A stretch of 37,138 nucleotides of DNA from positions 1 to 37,138 of the forward strand of contig SVRJ01000023.1 in NCBI GenBank assembly GCA_015064885.1, given 5' to 3'. Below the pieces are notes generated by a model. It searched no databases. It had not been told where the DNA came from and worked only from the letters and a program-made list of their open reading frames with translations. Positions within the stretch are counted from its first letter, which is position 1, and every line of letters begins with the position of its first letter. Position numbers and translations under genes: made by a program. This document shows, in pieces, positions 15,244-22,652 of this stretch. The DNA is from Oscillospiraceae bacterium (GTDB taxonomy: Bacteria > Bacillota > Clostridia > Oscillospirales > CAG-272).

Positions 15244-17130
15244 TTAAGAATCTCCCTTCAGCTTGAGGTAGATCAAAAGAACGGATATATCCGCAGGACT
15301 TACTCCGCTTATTCTCGATGCTTCTCCGATAGTAGAGGGTCTGAATTTGTCAAGCTTTTGTGCTCCCTCAAGGCGCAGACCGCTTATGCTCTTGTAGTCT
15401 ATGCTTTCGGGTATATGAAGATCCTCTGTGCGTTTGAGTCTCTTTACCTCGGCAAGCTGCTTTTTGATGTATCCCTCATACTTTATATCATTTGCCGCGG
15501 TTACGGTCACCGCCCTCGGCAGAATAGGTCTGTTCTTGTCTATAGGTGCGATAGTGTCGTAATCGAGCGAGGGGCGTCTGAGAAGGTCTGCAAGCTTGTT
15601 CTGTCTTGACAGTGGCAGCTCTCCTATAGATTCAAGGTACGGATTTACCTCCTTACCCACAAGAGCGGTTTCAGAGAGTCTGCGTTTTTCTTCTTCAACA
15701 AGAGCTTGCTTTTGGAGAAAAGCATTATATCTTTCTTCGCTTATAAGACCGCAGTCGTAACCTATTTTGGTAAGGCGAACGTCGGCGTTGTCCTGCCTTA
15801 AGAGAAGCCTGAATTCCGAGCGCGAGGTCATCATTCTGTAAGGCTCCTTTGTTCCCTTGCTTACAAGGTCGTCTATAAGAGTTCCTATATATCCGTCCGA
15901 GCGAAGAAGGGTGACCTCGTTTTTGCCGAGTATCTTCATTGCGGCATTGATGCCGGCTATAAGTCCTTGCGCGGCGGCTTCCTCGTATCCGCTCGTTCCG
16001 TTGAACTGACCGGCGCCGTAAAGACCGTCAACGTCTCTGAATTCAAGAGTGTGCTTGAGCTGGGTGGGGTCTGCGCAGTCGTATTCGATAGCATAGGCGT
16101 ATCTCATTATTTCAGCGTTTTCAAAGCCCGAAAGAGAGGACAGCATAAGATGCTGAACGTCTACGGGGAGAGAGGTGGAAAAGCCCTGGATGTACATTTC
16201 ATCCGTGTCAAGTCCCATAGGCTCGACAAAGAGCTGATGTCTTTCCTTATCCGCAAATCTGACTATTTTGTCCTCTATTGACGGGCAGTATCTCGGACCT
16301 ATTCCGTGAATGTTGCCCGAATACATTGCGCTTCTGTGAATGTTTTCTTTTATTATACGGTGGGTATCCGCGTTTGTGTATACTATATGGCAGGAGAGCT
16401 GATCTATTGAATTGAGCTTTTCTTCATCTGTGAGGACAGAATAGGGGGTGATATATTCCTCGCCCTTTTGTTCTTCAAGCTTTGAAAAGTCTATAGACCT
16501 TCTGTTGACTCTTGCGGGAGTTCCCGTTTTGAATCTCTGGAGGCGTATTCCTTCTGCAGCAAGAGAAGCGGAGAGTCCCTTTGCGGGGAGCATTCCGTCA
16601 GGGCCGCTGTCCTTCACCGTGTCACCGATGAATATCTGCCCTTCAAGATAGGTTCCCGTCGCAACGATGACGGCATCGCATTCCCACACCTCACCGAGAG
16701 ACGTGCGGATTCCCTTTATTCTTTTTTTGCCGTTAGTCTCCTCTGTGAGTATCTCGGTGACCTCGTCCTGAATGAGACGTAGATTTTTTGTACGCTCTAT
16801 AGTTTTCTTCATTACAGAACGGTAGAGTATTCTATCTGCCTGCACTCTCTTTGACTGTACTGCGGCGCCCTTGCCGAGATTGAGAGTACGGCTTTGTATC
16901 GTCACCTCGTCGGCGGCTCTTCCCATTTCTCCGCCGAGCGCGTCTATTTCAAATACGATATGCCCTTTTGCCGTTCCGCCTATAGAAGGATTGCAGGGCA
17001 TATTGGCTACCGCGTCGAGCGACAGAGTGAAAAGCACGGTATCGAGTCCGAGGCGGGCGGGAGCGAGTGCTGCCTCCACTCCCGCATGTCCCGCACCGAT
17101 AACTATTACCGATGTTTTGCGTGGATCCAT
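15244..17130 (-). CDS. mnmG: tRNA uridine-5-carboxymethylaminomethyl modification enzyme MnmG (GidA)
   Basis: The 628-residue product has the usual family length. Its N-terminus carries the FAD-binding GAGHAGVEAA (12-21), followed by the very conserved NPSIGGTAKGH and EIDALGGEMG blocks. Later hallmarks are GLSASLAAEGIRLQRFKTGT-type and RYCPSIEDK segments, NGTSGYEEAAAQGLIAGINA, and the C-terminal RRPSLDYD and SRISGVSPADISVLLIYLK. With MnmE it installs cmnm5 at U34 of several tRNAs. mnmE is not in this window. The ribosome site before the start is weak. No promoter was found in the 55-base gap upstream, so it may be read from the esterase promoter at 18377-18405. Confidence 0.97.
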   Translation of the reverse strand: MDPRKTSVIVIGAGHAGVEAALAPARLGLDTVLFTLSLDAVANMPCNPSIGGTAKGHIVFEIDALGGEMGRAADEVTIQSRTLNLGKGAAVQSKRVQADRILYRSVMKKTIERTKNLRLIQDEVTEILTEETNGKKRIKGIRTSLGEVWECDAVIVATGTYLEGQIFIGDTVKDSGPDGMLPAKGLSASLAAEGIRLQRFKTGTPARVNRRSIDFSKLEEQKGEEYITPYSVLTDEEKLNSIDQLSCHIVYTNADTHRIIKENIHRSAMYSGNIHGIGPRYCPSIEDKIVRFADKERHQLFVEPMGLDTDEMYIQGFSTSLPVDVQHLMLSSLSGFENAEIMRYAYAIEYDCADPTQLKHTLEFRDVDGLYGAGQFNGTSGYEEAAAQGLIAGINAAMKILGKNEVTLLRSDGYIGTLIDDLVSKGTKEPYRMMTSRSEFRLLLRQDNADVRLTKIGYDCGLISEERYNAFLQKQALVEEEKRRLSETALVGKEVNPYLESIGELPLSRQNKLADLLRRPSLDYDTIAPIDKNRPILPRAVTVTAANDIKYEGYIKKQLAEVKRLKRTEDLHIPESIDYKSISGLRLEGAQKLDKFRPSTIGEASRISGVSPADISVLLIYLKLKGDS

Positions 17131-17185
17131 ATATCAGTTCACTTTCGTTGGTTAAGTTTTGCGTTTTTGTGTTACTGCTCGAAAA

Positions 17186-18331
17186 TTATTTGTAGTATTC
17201 CTCGGGGATGCAGTACGCCATTCTTCTTGCACCCTCTACACTCGGGTGGAGGTGGTCACCGCTGTCGCATACAGGCTCGAATACCTTATGGTTGCTTTCG
17301 CACCAAACAGCAGCCTCAAAGTCTATAAGACCGTCGATCTCCTTGTTGTTTCTGAGCCACTCGTTCATTCTGCAGCGCATATCCTCGGTTCTTGCGGGGT
17401 CGGCTGCCTTTCTGTGCATAGGGAGAAGGGTAGCTATGTATATCTTCATGCCCTTCTTATGTGCGGTATCTATATAGTGCTTATATCCTGCTACTATATC
17501 CTCGAATGAGGGAAAGTGCTCCATTGGGCAGTACGGGCTTTCGGGGTTCGGATGGATTATATCGTTTACACCGTGGAGGAGGAATACCTTGTCCGCACCC
17601 GCAACGCTTATGTCACGTTCAAAACGCTTGACGCCTATCTCACCGTAATGACGCTTCATACGGCACTTGTATTCGCGGAGTATTCTGTTTCCGCCGATAC
17701 CTCTTCTTATTACCGATCTGTTTCTGATACCCGACTCAACTATTCTGTGAGCGAGCCAGTCGGGCCAGGGTTGAGCAGTGATAGAGTCACCGAAGGCAAC
17801 TATCGCAGAGGAATCCTCTGTTGTGAGAACGTCGGCCTGGTAGAGGAATACGTAAGGACCGCCCTCACCGACAGCGTCAACGTCTATTGCCGTTTCTGCG
17901 GCATAGTCACCGACACCGTAGAATTTCTTTATGAAATGACCGCTGTTCCAGTGTCCGCACCAAAGCTCTGTCTGATCCTTGATATAAAGGCTTATTGCAA
18001 AGCTCTTTCCGCAATCCGTATCAAAATCTATTTCATCGCTGACCACGCTTTCACCCTTCTTCATAAAGCATTCCTGCTTTCCGCCAAAGGTAACGTATAC
18101 CGATTTTGAAGCGTCCACCTTTCCGCCTCCGACGTAGGGGGCAACGCATACCTTGTCTATCTTTGCGTCGTCATGGCCGAGTCTGTTTGAAAAGTAAAGT
18201 CTGATCTTGCTTCCGGCAAGAGGGGAATATACAACGTATCTGAACGTGGTGTTTTCTATGATGTTTGAAACGTTCTGTGTGGTGTAGGTTTCGGCACAGC
18301 CCCAGGCTGCTACCCATTTGGTGTTTTCCAT
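17186..18331 (-). CDS. SGNH/GDSL hydrolase (XynE-like carbohydrate esterase)
   Basis: AAAGGAG lies 8 bases before the ATG (complement of 18331). The 381-residue product has an N-terminal beta-sandwich (~1-170) and an SGNH domain: block I FGDSITA with nucleophile Ser183, block II GIGGNRIL (Gly/Asn215), block III HGVND (Asn256) and block V DHLHP (Asp359, His362). There is no signal peptide, so it should act in the cytoplasm. Close family members remove acetyl groups from plant oligosaccharides. Strong promoter upstream; the gene is followed at 55 bases by mnmG on the same strand. The substrate is inferred from the family only. Confidence 0.9.
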   Translation of the reverse strand: MENTKWVAAWGCAETYTTQNVSNIIENTTFRYVVYSPLAGSKIRLYFSNRLGHDDAKIDKVCVAPYVGGGKVDASKSVYVTFGGKQECFMKKGESVVSDEIDFDTDCGKSFAISLYIKDQTELWCGHWNSGHFIKKFYGVGDYAAETAIDVDAVGEGGPYVFLYQADVLTTEDSSAIVAFGDSITAQPWPDWLAHRIVESGIRNRSVIRRGIGGNRILREYKCRMKRHYGEIGVKRFERDISVAGADKVFLLHGVNDIIHPNPESPYCPMEHFPSFEDIVAGYKHYIDTAHKKGMKIYIATLLPMHRKAADPARTEDMRCRMNEWLRNNKEIDGLIDFEAAVWCESNHKVFEPVCDSGDHLHPSVEGARRMAYCIPEEYYK

Positions 18332-18376
18332 TGCAGTACTCCTTTACAGTGCAATTTAATATAGTATAACATATAT

Positions 18377-18405
18377 ATTATATATCAAAAACGGTTGTTT
18401 GTCAA
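18377..18405 (-). promoter_or_regulatory. Consensus sigma-A promoter of the SGNH esterase
   Basis: TTGACA (complement of 18400-18405), 17-base spacer, TATAAT (complement of 18377-18382). Confidence 0.9.
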
Positions 18406-18439
18406 TACTTTTGAGCTTTTTTGATGAAAAGAGAAGAAA

Positions 18440-18484
18440 AGCAAAAAGAGCAGGAACACTTCATCTGAAGCTTCCCGCTCTTTG
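18440..18484 (-). terminator. Intrinsic terminator after the PHP gene
   Basis: AAAGAGCgGGAA-type stem (complement of 18472-18483 with 18445-18456) and a T-rich tail on the - strand. Confidence 0.75.
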
Positions 18485-18493
18485 TATTATCTT

Positions 18494-19339
18494 TTACCAA
18501 AGCTTATCCTCGGCAATTTCGGAGATATCTCCGTCTGTAAATCCGACCTTTGCAAGATATTTTTCTATCGTTCCGCGTCTGTCGGGATACTCGCCCTCCG
18601 GCTTTCCGTGACAGTCGGAGCCGTAGGTCACGGGTATTCCCATTTCAAAGAGCTCGCGGAGGAATTCTGCGTACTGATTGCGGAATTTTTCGCTCGTCTT
18701 TGCCGAGCAGATCACACCTACGTTACATTCTACGTACTTGCCGTTTTCCTTGAGAGCCGCGGCAATGTCCATATTCATCGAATGGGGGATAACAGAAAAA
18801 TCCTCATACCATATTCCGCCGCCGTGATACCACGGGTGTCCGAGTACTGTTACTCTCTCATCGCAAGCGAGCCACATCTGTTGACGGTACCATTCGTTTA
18901 TAAGGTTTTCGAGGCTGTTGTCAGCATTCTTTCTGTCGGCAACGTCCACTCTCCAGTGGGAAGCGCCTATAGCATATCTTACGCCAAGCGCCTTGAGTTC
19001 TTCCTTTGAAGCGGCAAGCTCTATATCGTACGGCTTATCTATTATAGTTGGAATATAGCCCTCGCGTGTTCCGGTTTTTGCAATGTATTCAAATTCGGGC
19101 TTTGCTATCGGTGTGAGCTCAACTCCGAGTATCATCTCCGGGCATTCCGCCTGCATGAGCTTTACGTTCTTTGCGGAGGCGCGCAGATCTCCGAGAAATT
19201 TTTCGTCATTGTAGTTTGCGTGGTCTGTAACACCGAAGCGGCGCAGTCCCTGCTCGCGTGCTCTCTGTATCAAGGTTTTGAGCGGAAGGGCGGCGTCATA
19301 TGAAAACTCACTGTGAATATGCCAATCAGAATGTATCAT
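18494..19339 (-). CDS. PHP-domain phosphoesterase (histidinol-phosphatase-like)
   Basis: GAGGT lies 7 bases before the ATG (complement of 19339). The 281 residues show PHP metal-site motifs in order: HIHSEFS (His7, His9), TDHAN (Asp39, His40), GVELTPI (Glu74), GHPWYHGGG and YGSDCHG near the C-terminus. The fold hydrolyses phosphoesters with a trinuclear metal centre; HisK-type histidinol phosphatases are the closest common relatives, but no his genes are nearby, so the substrate stays open. The gene is 36 bases downstream of the cohesin-like gene and probably in the same transcript. It is followed by a terminator. Confidence 0.88.
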   Translation of the reverse strand: MIHSDWHIHSEFSYDAALPLKTLIQRAREQGLRRFGVTDHANYNDEKFLGDLRASAKNVKLMQAECPEMILGVELTPIAKPEFEYIAKTGTREGYIPTIIDKPYDIELAASKEELKALGVRYAIGASHWRVDVADRKNADNSLENLINEWYRQQMWLACDERVTVLGHPWYHGGGIWYEDFSVIPHSMNMDIAAALKENGKYVECNVGVICSAKTSEKFRNQYAEFLRELFEMGIPVTYGSDCHGKPEGEYPDRRGTIEKYLAKVGFTDGDISEIAEDKLW

Positions 19340-19375
19340 ACTGTTACCTCGTAAACGTTTTATTTTTGGTTAGGA

Positions 19376-20746
19376 TCAGTTCATGCTTGCTCTGAGCTTG
19401 TAAAGTGCTTCTACCTGCGAGGATGAATACGGTCTGTATACGTCGTCTATCTTGAATCTGTAATAGCTTGTTTTCACAGAGCTTACGTCAGCAAGAGCCT
19501 TTGTCACAACGTAGCTTATAGAACGGCTGTGAGAAGTGGGATCGTAGCGAGCGAAATGGTCGAGAGTATATCCGCTCGGATAGGTTATCGTGAGATATGC
19601 TATAGCGGAGAAATCAGTGTTATAGTCTATTACCTCGTCGTCTGTTGTCGTACTCTCTCTTATGATGTTGTTGAGTATTCCGTCGTAGTAATAGTATTTT
19701 GACGAAGCTCCGATGTTTTCAAGGTCGCTTCCGGTGAGCCACTGACCGGGTGCCTTCGGAACAGACGTCTGTACCGCAAGTCTGTCGTTTTTGAGCGCCT
19801 CGAAGGTCATACCGCCGTTCTCGCCGTACTCGGCGTTGTTTTCGGCATACTGGGTCGGGCATATAAGCGTACCGAGTATCATCGATGCGGCATCCTTGCC
19901 GAGGATCGTATTATAAATAAAATCATACTGCTTCTTATTTACCGCGGATATGTATCTGAGACGTACGTCGTTATCCTCTGTCGCAAAGTATACCGATGCA
20001 CCCGGGAGAGTCTTGATCTCAAGGAAGACCGCTTCAAGAGTGATATCGTAATTACCTATCACAAAGCTTTCGCCCGGAGCGAGAAAGAGCTTTTTGTGAT
20101 CCGATGTTTTTTTAGCATACCAGCCTATAAATATTTCGTCGGGGTTATTACTCTCACAATCCTGAGAGGGGTATATGGTATCTCCGTCAGAAGCAAAGTC
20201 GGAGCCGAGGGTTTTTTCTCCGCTTACGTAGGTGACTCTGTTACCGTAAAACAGAGTACCGCCCGTTATGTGCAGATTCTTTACCGAGCCGCTGTAGGTT
20301 ACCGCTGAATTCTGCGGATATGAGAAGGAGAGAAAATATTCACCCGGCTGTATCTTGTCGGATACTCTGAATTTCAGCACCGCAAGAGTATCTCCCTTCT
20401 TGAGGCTTACGTTCGATGCCTTCTTCGAGTGGAGAAGAATTGTTGCGGAACCGTCCGTACTCGTATAGTCAAGCTCAAAGCCCGAGGACGTCTCTATTCC
20501 GGTGAGAGACATTATGTCACCGTCATAGTGCACCGAGAAGTTGGCAGCCCAGAGAGTGGTCTGCGCTTCGGCCTTTATGACGTATTCAATATCCTTTGAT
20601 GATGATGCGGAGAGCTCGATGCTTCCCGCAGAAAACTCTTCCGCCGCCGACGTTCCCACACTCATGATAAGCAGAGTGAAGAGAAAGAAGAGCGGGAAGA
20701 GAATATATTTTGGAGGCATAAAAATATGCCGCGTTCGTTCTTTCAC
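19376..20746 (-). CDS. Secreted cohesin-like protein
   Basis: The GTG at complement 20746 is preferred: AGAGG lies 6 bases before it, and the frame's first ATG (20860) falls upstream of the promoter. An ATG at 20719 is a second option. The 456-residue product has a signal peptide (basic start, hydrophobic ~15-31, cleavage near TSAAEE). Residues ~40-165 look like a cohesin or cohesin-like beta-sandwich: SIELSASSSKDIEYVIKAEA, LWAANFSVHYDGDIMSLTGI and LKKGDTLAVLKFRVSDKIQPG. The remainder is an unrecognised beta-rich region with an FIGWYAKK segment near 210. Neither dockerin nor cell-surface anchor was seen. It could be a scaffold or ligand-binding protein; real cohesin activity is unproven. Confidence 0.7.
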   Translation of the reverse strand: MKERTRHIFMPPKYILFPLFFLFTLLIMSVGTSAAEEFSAGSIELSASSSKDIEYVIKAEAQTTLWAANFSVHYDGDIMSLTGIETSSGFELDYTSTDGSATILLHSKKASNVSLKKGDTLAVLKFRVSDKIQPGEYFLSFSYPQNSAVTYSGSVKNLHITGGTLFYGNRVTYVSGEKTLGSDFASDGDTIYPSQDCESNNPDEIFIGWYAKKTSDHKKLFLAPGESFVIGNYDITLEAVFLEIKTLPGASVYFATEDNDVRLRYISAVNKKQYDFIYNTILGKDAASMILGTLICPTQYAENNAEYGENGGMTFEALKNDRLAVQTSVPKAPGQWLTGSDLENIGASSKYYYYDGILNNIIRESTTTDDEVIDYNTDFSAIAYLTITYPSGYTLDHFARYDPTSHSRSISYVVTKALADVSSVKTSYYRFKIDDVYRPYSSSQVEALYKLRASMN

Positions 20747-20804
20747 AATGGACCTCTTTTCCGTGTTTTGGGGGATAAAATAATAAATATAAATAACCTC
20801 TATA

Positions 20805-20833
20805 ATTATACCATTCAAACGCCGTTTTGTCAA
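20805..20833 (-). promoter_or_regulatory. Consensus sigma-A promoter of the cohesin-like/PHP unit
   Basis: TTGACA (complement of 20828-20833), 17-base spacer, TATAAT (complement of 20805-20810). Confidence 0.88.
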
Positions 20834-20917
20834 TTGGTAAATAAAACGATTTTTATTCACTTTTGTGTCTTAAACGACTTTTTTGGTGTGTTTTTTGACT
20901 GTTCGTTATTTTGACGG

Positions 20918-20946
20918 TTGAAAAGAGTAAATATATATGATAAAAT
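20918..20946 (+). promoter_or_regulatory. Sigma-A promoter of galT
   Basis: TTGAAA (20918-20923), 17-base spacer, TAAAAT (20941-20946). A second possible -35, TTGACG at 20911, would need an atypical -10. Confidence 0.65.
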
Positions 20947-20988
20947 AATAAAGAAGATACAAATAAAATTCCGGGTAAGGTGAAAGCT

Positions 20989-22500
20989 ATGACTGTAAAC
21001 ATTTGCAACAGGATCAACTCGCTCACAGAGTACGCTATAAGATGCGGGCTTGCTGTACGTGAGGACAAAAGATATCTTATTAACAGACTTCTCGAGGTTC
21101 TTTCTCTCGATACTTACGAGGAAAGCGGGGACGTAGATCCGAGCGAGCCTCTCGAGAGTATTCTCGCCGACATGTGCGATTATGCGGGTGAGAAGGGAAT
21201 GATAGATAAGGACAGCGTGACCGAAAGAGACCTTTTTGACACAAGGATAATGGGTATTCTCACTCCCAGACCGAGTGAGGTCACCGCGCGCTTCAGAGAG
21301 TATTACGCAGAGGATAAGAAAAAGGCAACAGATTATTTTTACAAGCTTTGCTGTGACTGCGACTATATAAGGACGTATCGTATAGCCAAGGACGTTCACT
21401 GGGAGATAGACAGCGAGTTCGGTGATATACAGCTTTCGATAAACCTCGCTAAGCCCGAAAAGGACCCCAAAGCGATAGCCGCGGCAAAGAACGCACCTCA
21501 GGGCGGATATCCTAAGTGTCAGCTCTGTCCGGAGAATGAAGGCTACGCCGGCAGAATGAACCACCCCGCAAGACAGAATCACAGAATAATTCCGATGACG
21601 ATAGCGGGAGAGGATTGGTTCCTTCAGTATTCTCCGTACTCATACTATAACGAGCATTGTATCGTTCTTTCGGGCGAGCACAGACCGATGAAGATAAACA
21701 GAGCCGCTTTTGTAAAGCTGATAGATTTCATCGAGTTTCTTCCTCATTATTTCCTCGGATCGAACGCAGATCTTCCGATAGTCGGAGGCTCGATACTCAG
21801 CCACGACCATATGCAGGGCGGACGCCACACCTTTCCGATGGAAAAAGCTCCCGTGGAAAAGAGTATAGTATTTGAAGGCTATGAGGAGATAAGCGCGGGT
21901 ATAGTAAAATGGCCGCTCTCTGTTATCAGACTCAATACAGCTCCCGAAAACAGAGATAAGCTTACCGACCTTTGTGTCAAGATACTTGAAAAATGGAGAG
22001 GATATTCTGACGAGAGTGCAAACATAATCGCTTTCTCGGACGGAGAGCCTCACAACACGATAACTCCCATAGCAAGAAACAAAAACGGCAATATCGAGAT
22101 AGATCTCGTTCTCCGTTGCAATATCACGAGCGCTGAGCATCCTCTCGGCGTGTTCCATCCTCACGCAGAGAAGCATAACATCAAAAAAGAAAATATCGGT
22201 CTTATAGAGGTAATGGGACTTGCAGTGCTTCCCTCCAGACTCAAGAACGAGCTCAAGTGGCTTGAGGAATGCGTGCTTATGGGCAGAGATCCCGCAGATG
22301 ATGAGAGAGTAAGTCATCATGCCGCGTGGTTTAACAGCTTTAAGGATAATTATTCATTCGACTCGGAAAACGTTCACGGAATACTCTTTACAGAGGTCGG
22401 AAGGACGTTTGTGGAGGTCCTTAAGGATGCCGGTGTCTACAAGTGTACCGAAGAAGGCAGAAGAGCATTCGAGGCCTTTTGTAAATACGTTAACGCATAA
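20989..22500 (+). CDS. galT: UDP-glucose--hexose-1-phosphate uridylyltransferase, class II GalT
   Basis: The ATG at 20989 is chosen; the GTG at 20980 overlaps the ribosome site AAGGTGA. The 503-residue length and the sequence match the Firmicutes-type GalT (class II) rather than the shorter E. coli type. Recognisable blocks are LTPRPSEVTARF, YFYKLCCDCDYIRTYRI, the PKCQLCPENEGYAGR segment with two cysteines, the active-site HDHMQGG (His272, His274, Gln276) and PHNTITPIARN. The enzyme swaps UMP between UDP-glucose and galactose-1-phosphate in the Leloir pathway. galK and galE are not adjacent. Own promoter and terminator, so it is monocistronic here; it is divergent from the cohesin-like gene. 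Confidence 0.95.
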   Translation: MTVNICNRINSLTEYAIRCGLAVREDKRYLINRLLEVLSLDTYEESGDVDPSEPLESILADMCDYAGEKGMIDKDSVTERDLFDTRIMGILTPRPSEVTARFREYYAEDKKKATDYFYKLCCDCDYIRTYRIAKDVHWEIDSEFGDIQLSINLAKPEKDPKAIAAAKNAPQGGYPKCQLCPENEGYAGRMNHPARQNHRIIPMTIAGEDWFLQYSPYSYYNEHCIVLSGEHRPMKINRAAFVKLIDFIEFLPHYFLGSNADLPIVGGSILSHDHMQGGRHTFPMEKAPVEKSIVFEGYEEISAGIVKWPLSVIRLNTAPENRDKLTDLCVKILEKWRGYSDESANIIAFSDGEPHNTITPIARNKNGNIEIDLVLRCNITSAEHPLGVFHPHAEKHNIKKENIGLIEVMGLAVLPSRLKNELKWLEECVLMGRDPADDERVSHHAAWFNSFKDNYSFDSENVHGILFTEVGRTFVEVLKDAGVYKCTEEGRRAFEAFCKYVNA

Positions 22501-22517
22501 ATTTTGCAAATATATAT

Positions 22518-22550
22518 GGCGTCATACCCACGGGTGTGACGCCGTTCTTT
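22518..22550 (+). terminator. Intrinsic terminator after galT
   Basis: GGCGTCATACCC (22518-22529) pairs with GGGTGTGACGCC (22532-22543; one T-G pair), followed by GTTCTTT. Confidence 0.75.
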
Positions 22551-22582
22551 ATAAAATTCTTTTTAAATTTGTATAAAAAGTG

Positions 22583-22611
22583 TTGACATAGAGGGGTTTT
22601 TATAGTATAAT
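22583..22611 (+). promoter_or_regulatory. Consensus sigma-A promoter of the beta-helix/CE2 gene
   Basis: TTGACA (22583-22588), 17-base spacer, TATAAT (22606-22611); AGGAGG before the ATG at 22653. Confidence 0.92.
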
Positions 22612-22652
22612 TATGGCGTAGCATATCTACAAACATCAAAGGAGGAAATGAT

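Noticed and set aside
20857-21582. Leftward open frame (241 residues) opposite galT
   Set aside because: It overlaps the start of galT and runs into the galT promoter; no ribosome site or recognisable domain.
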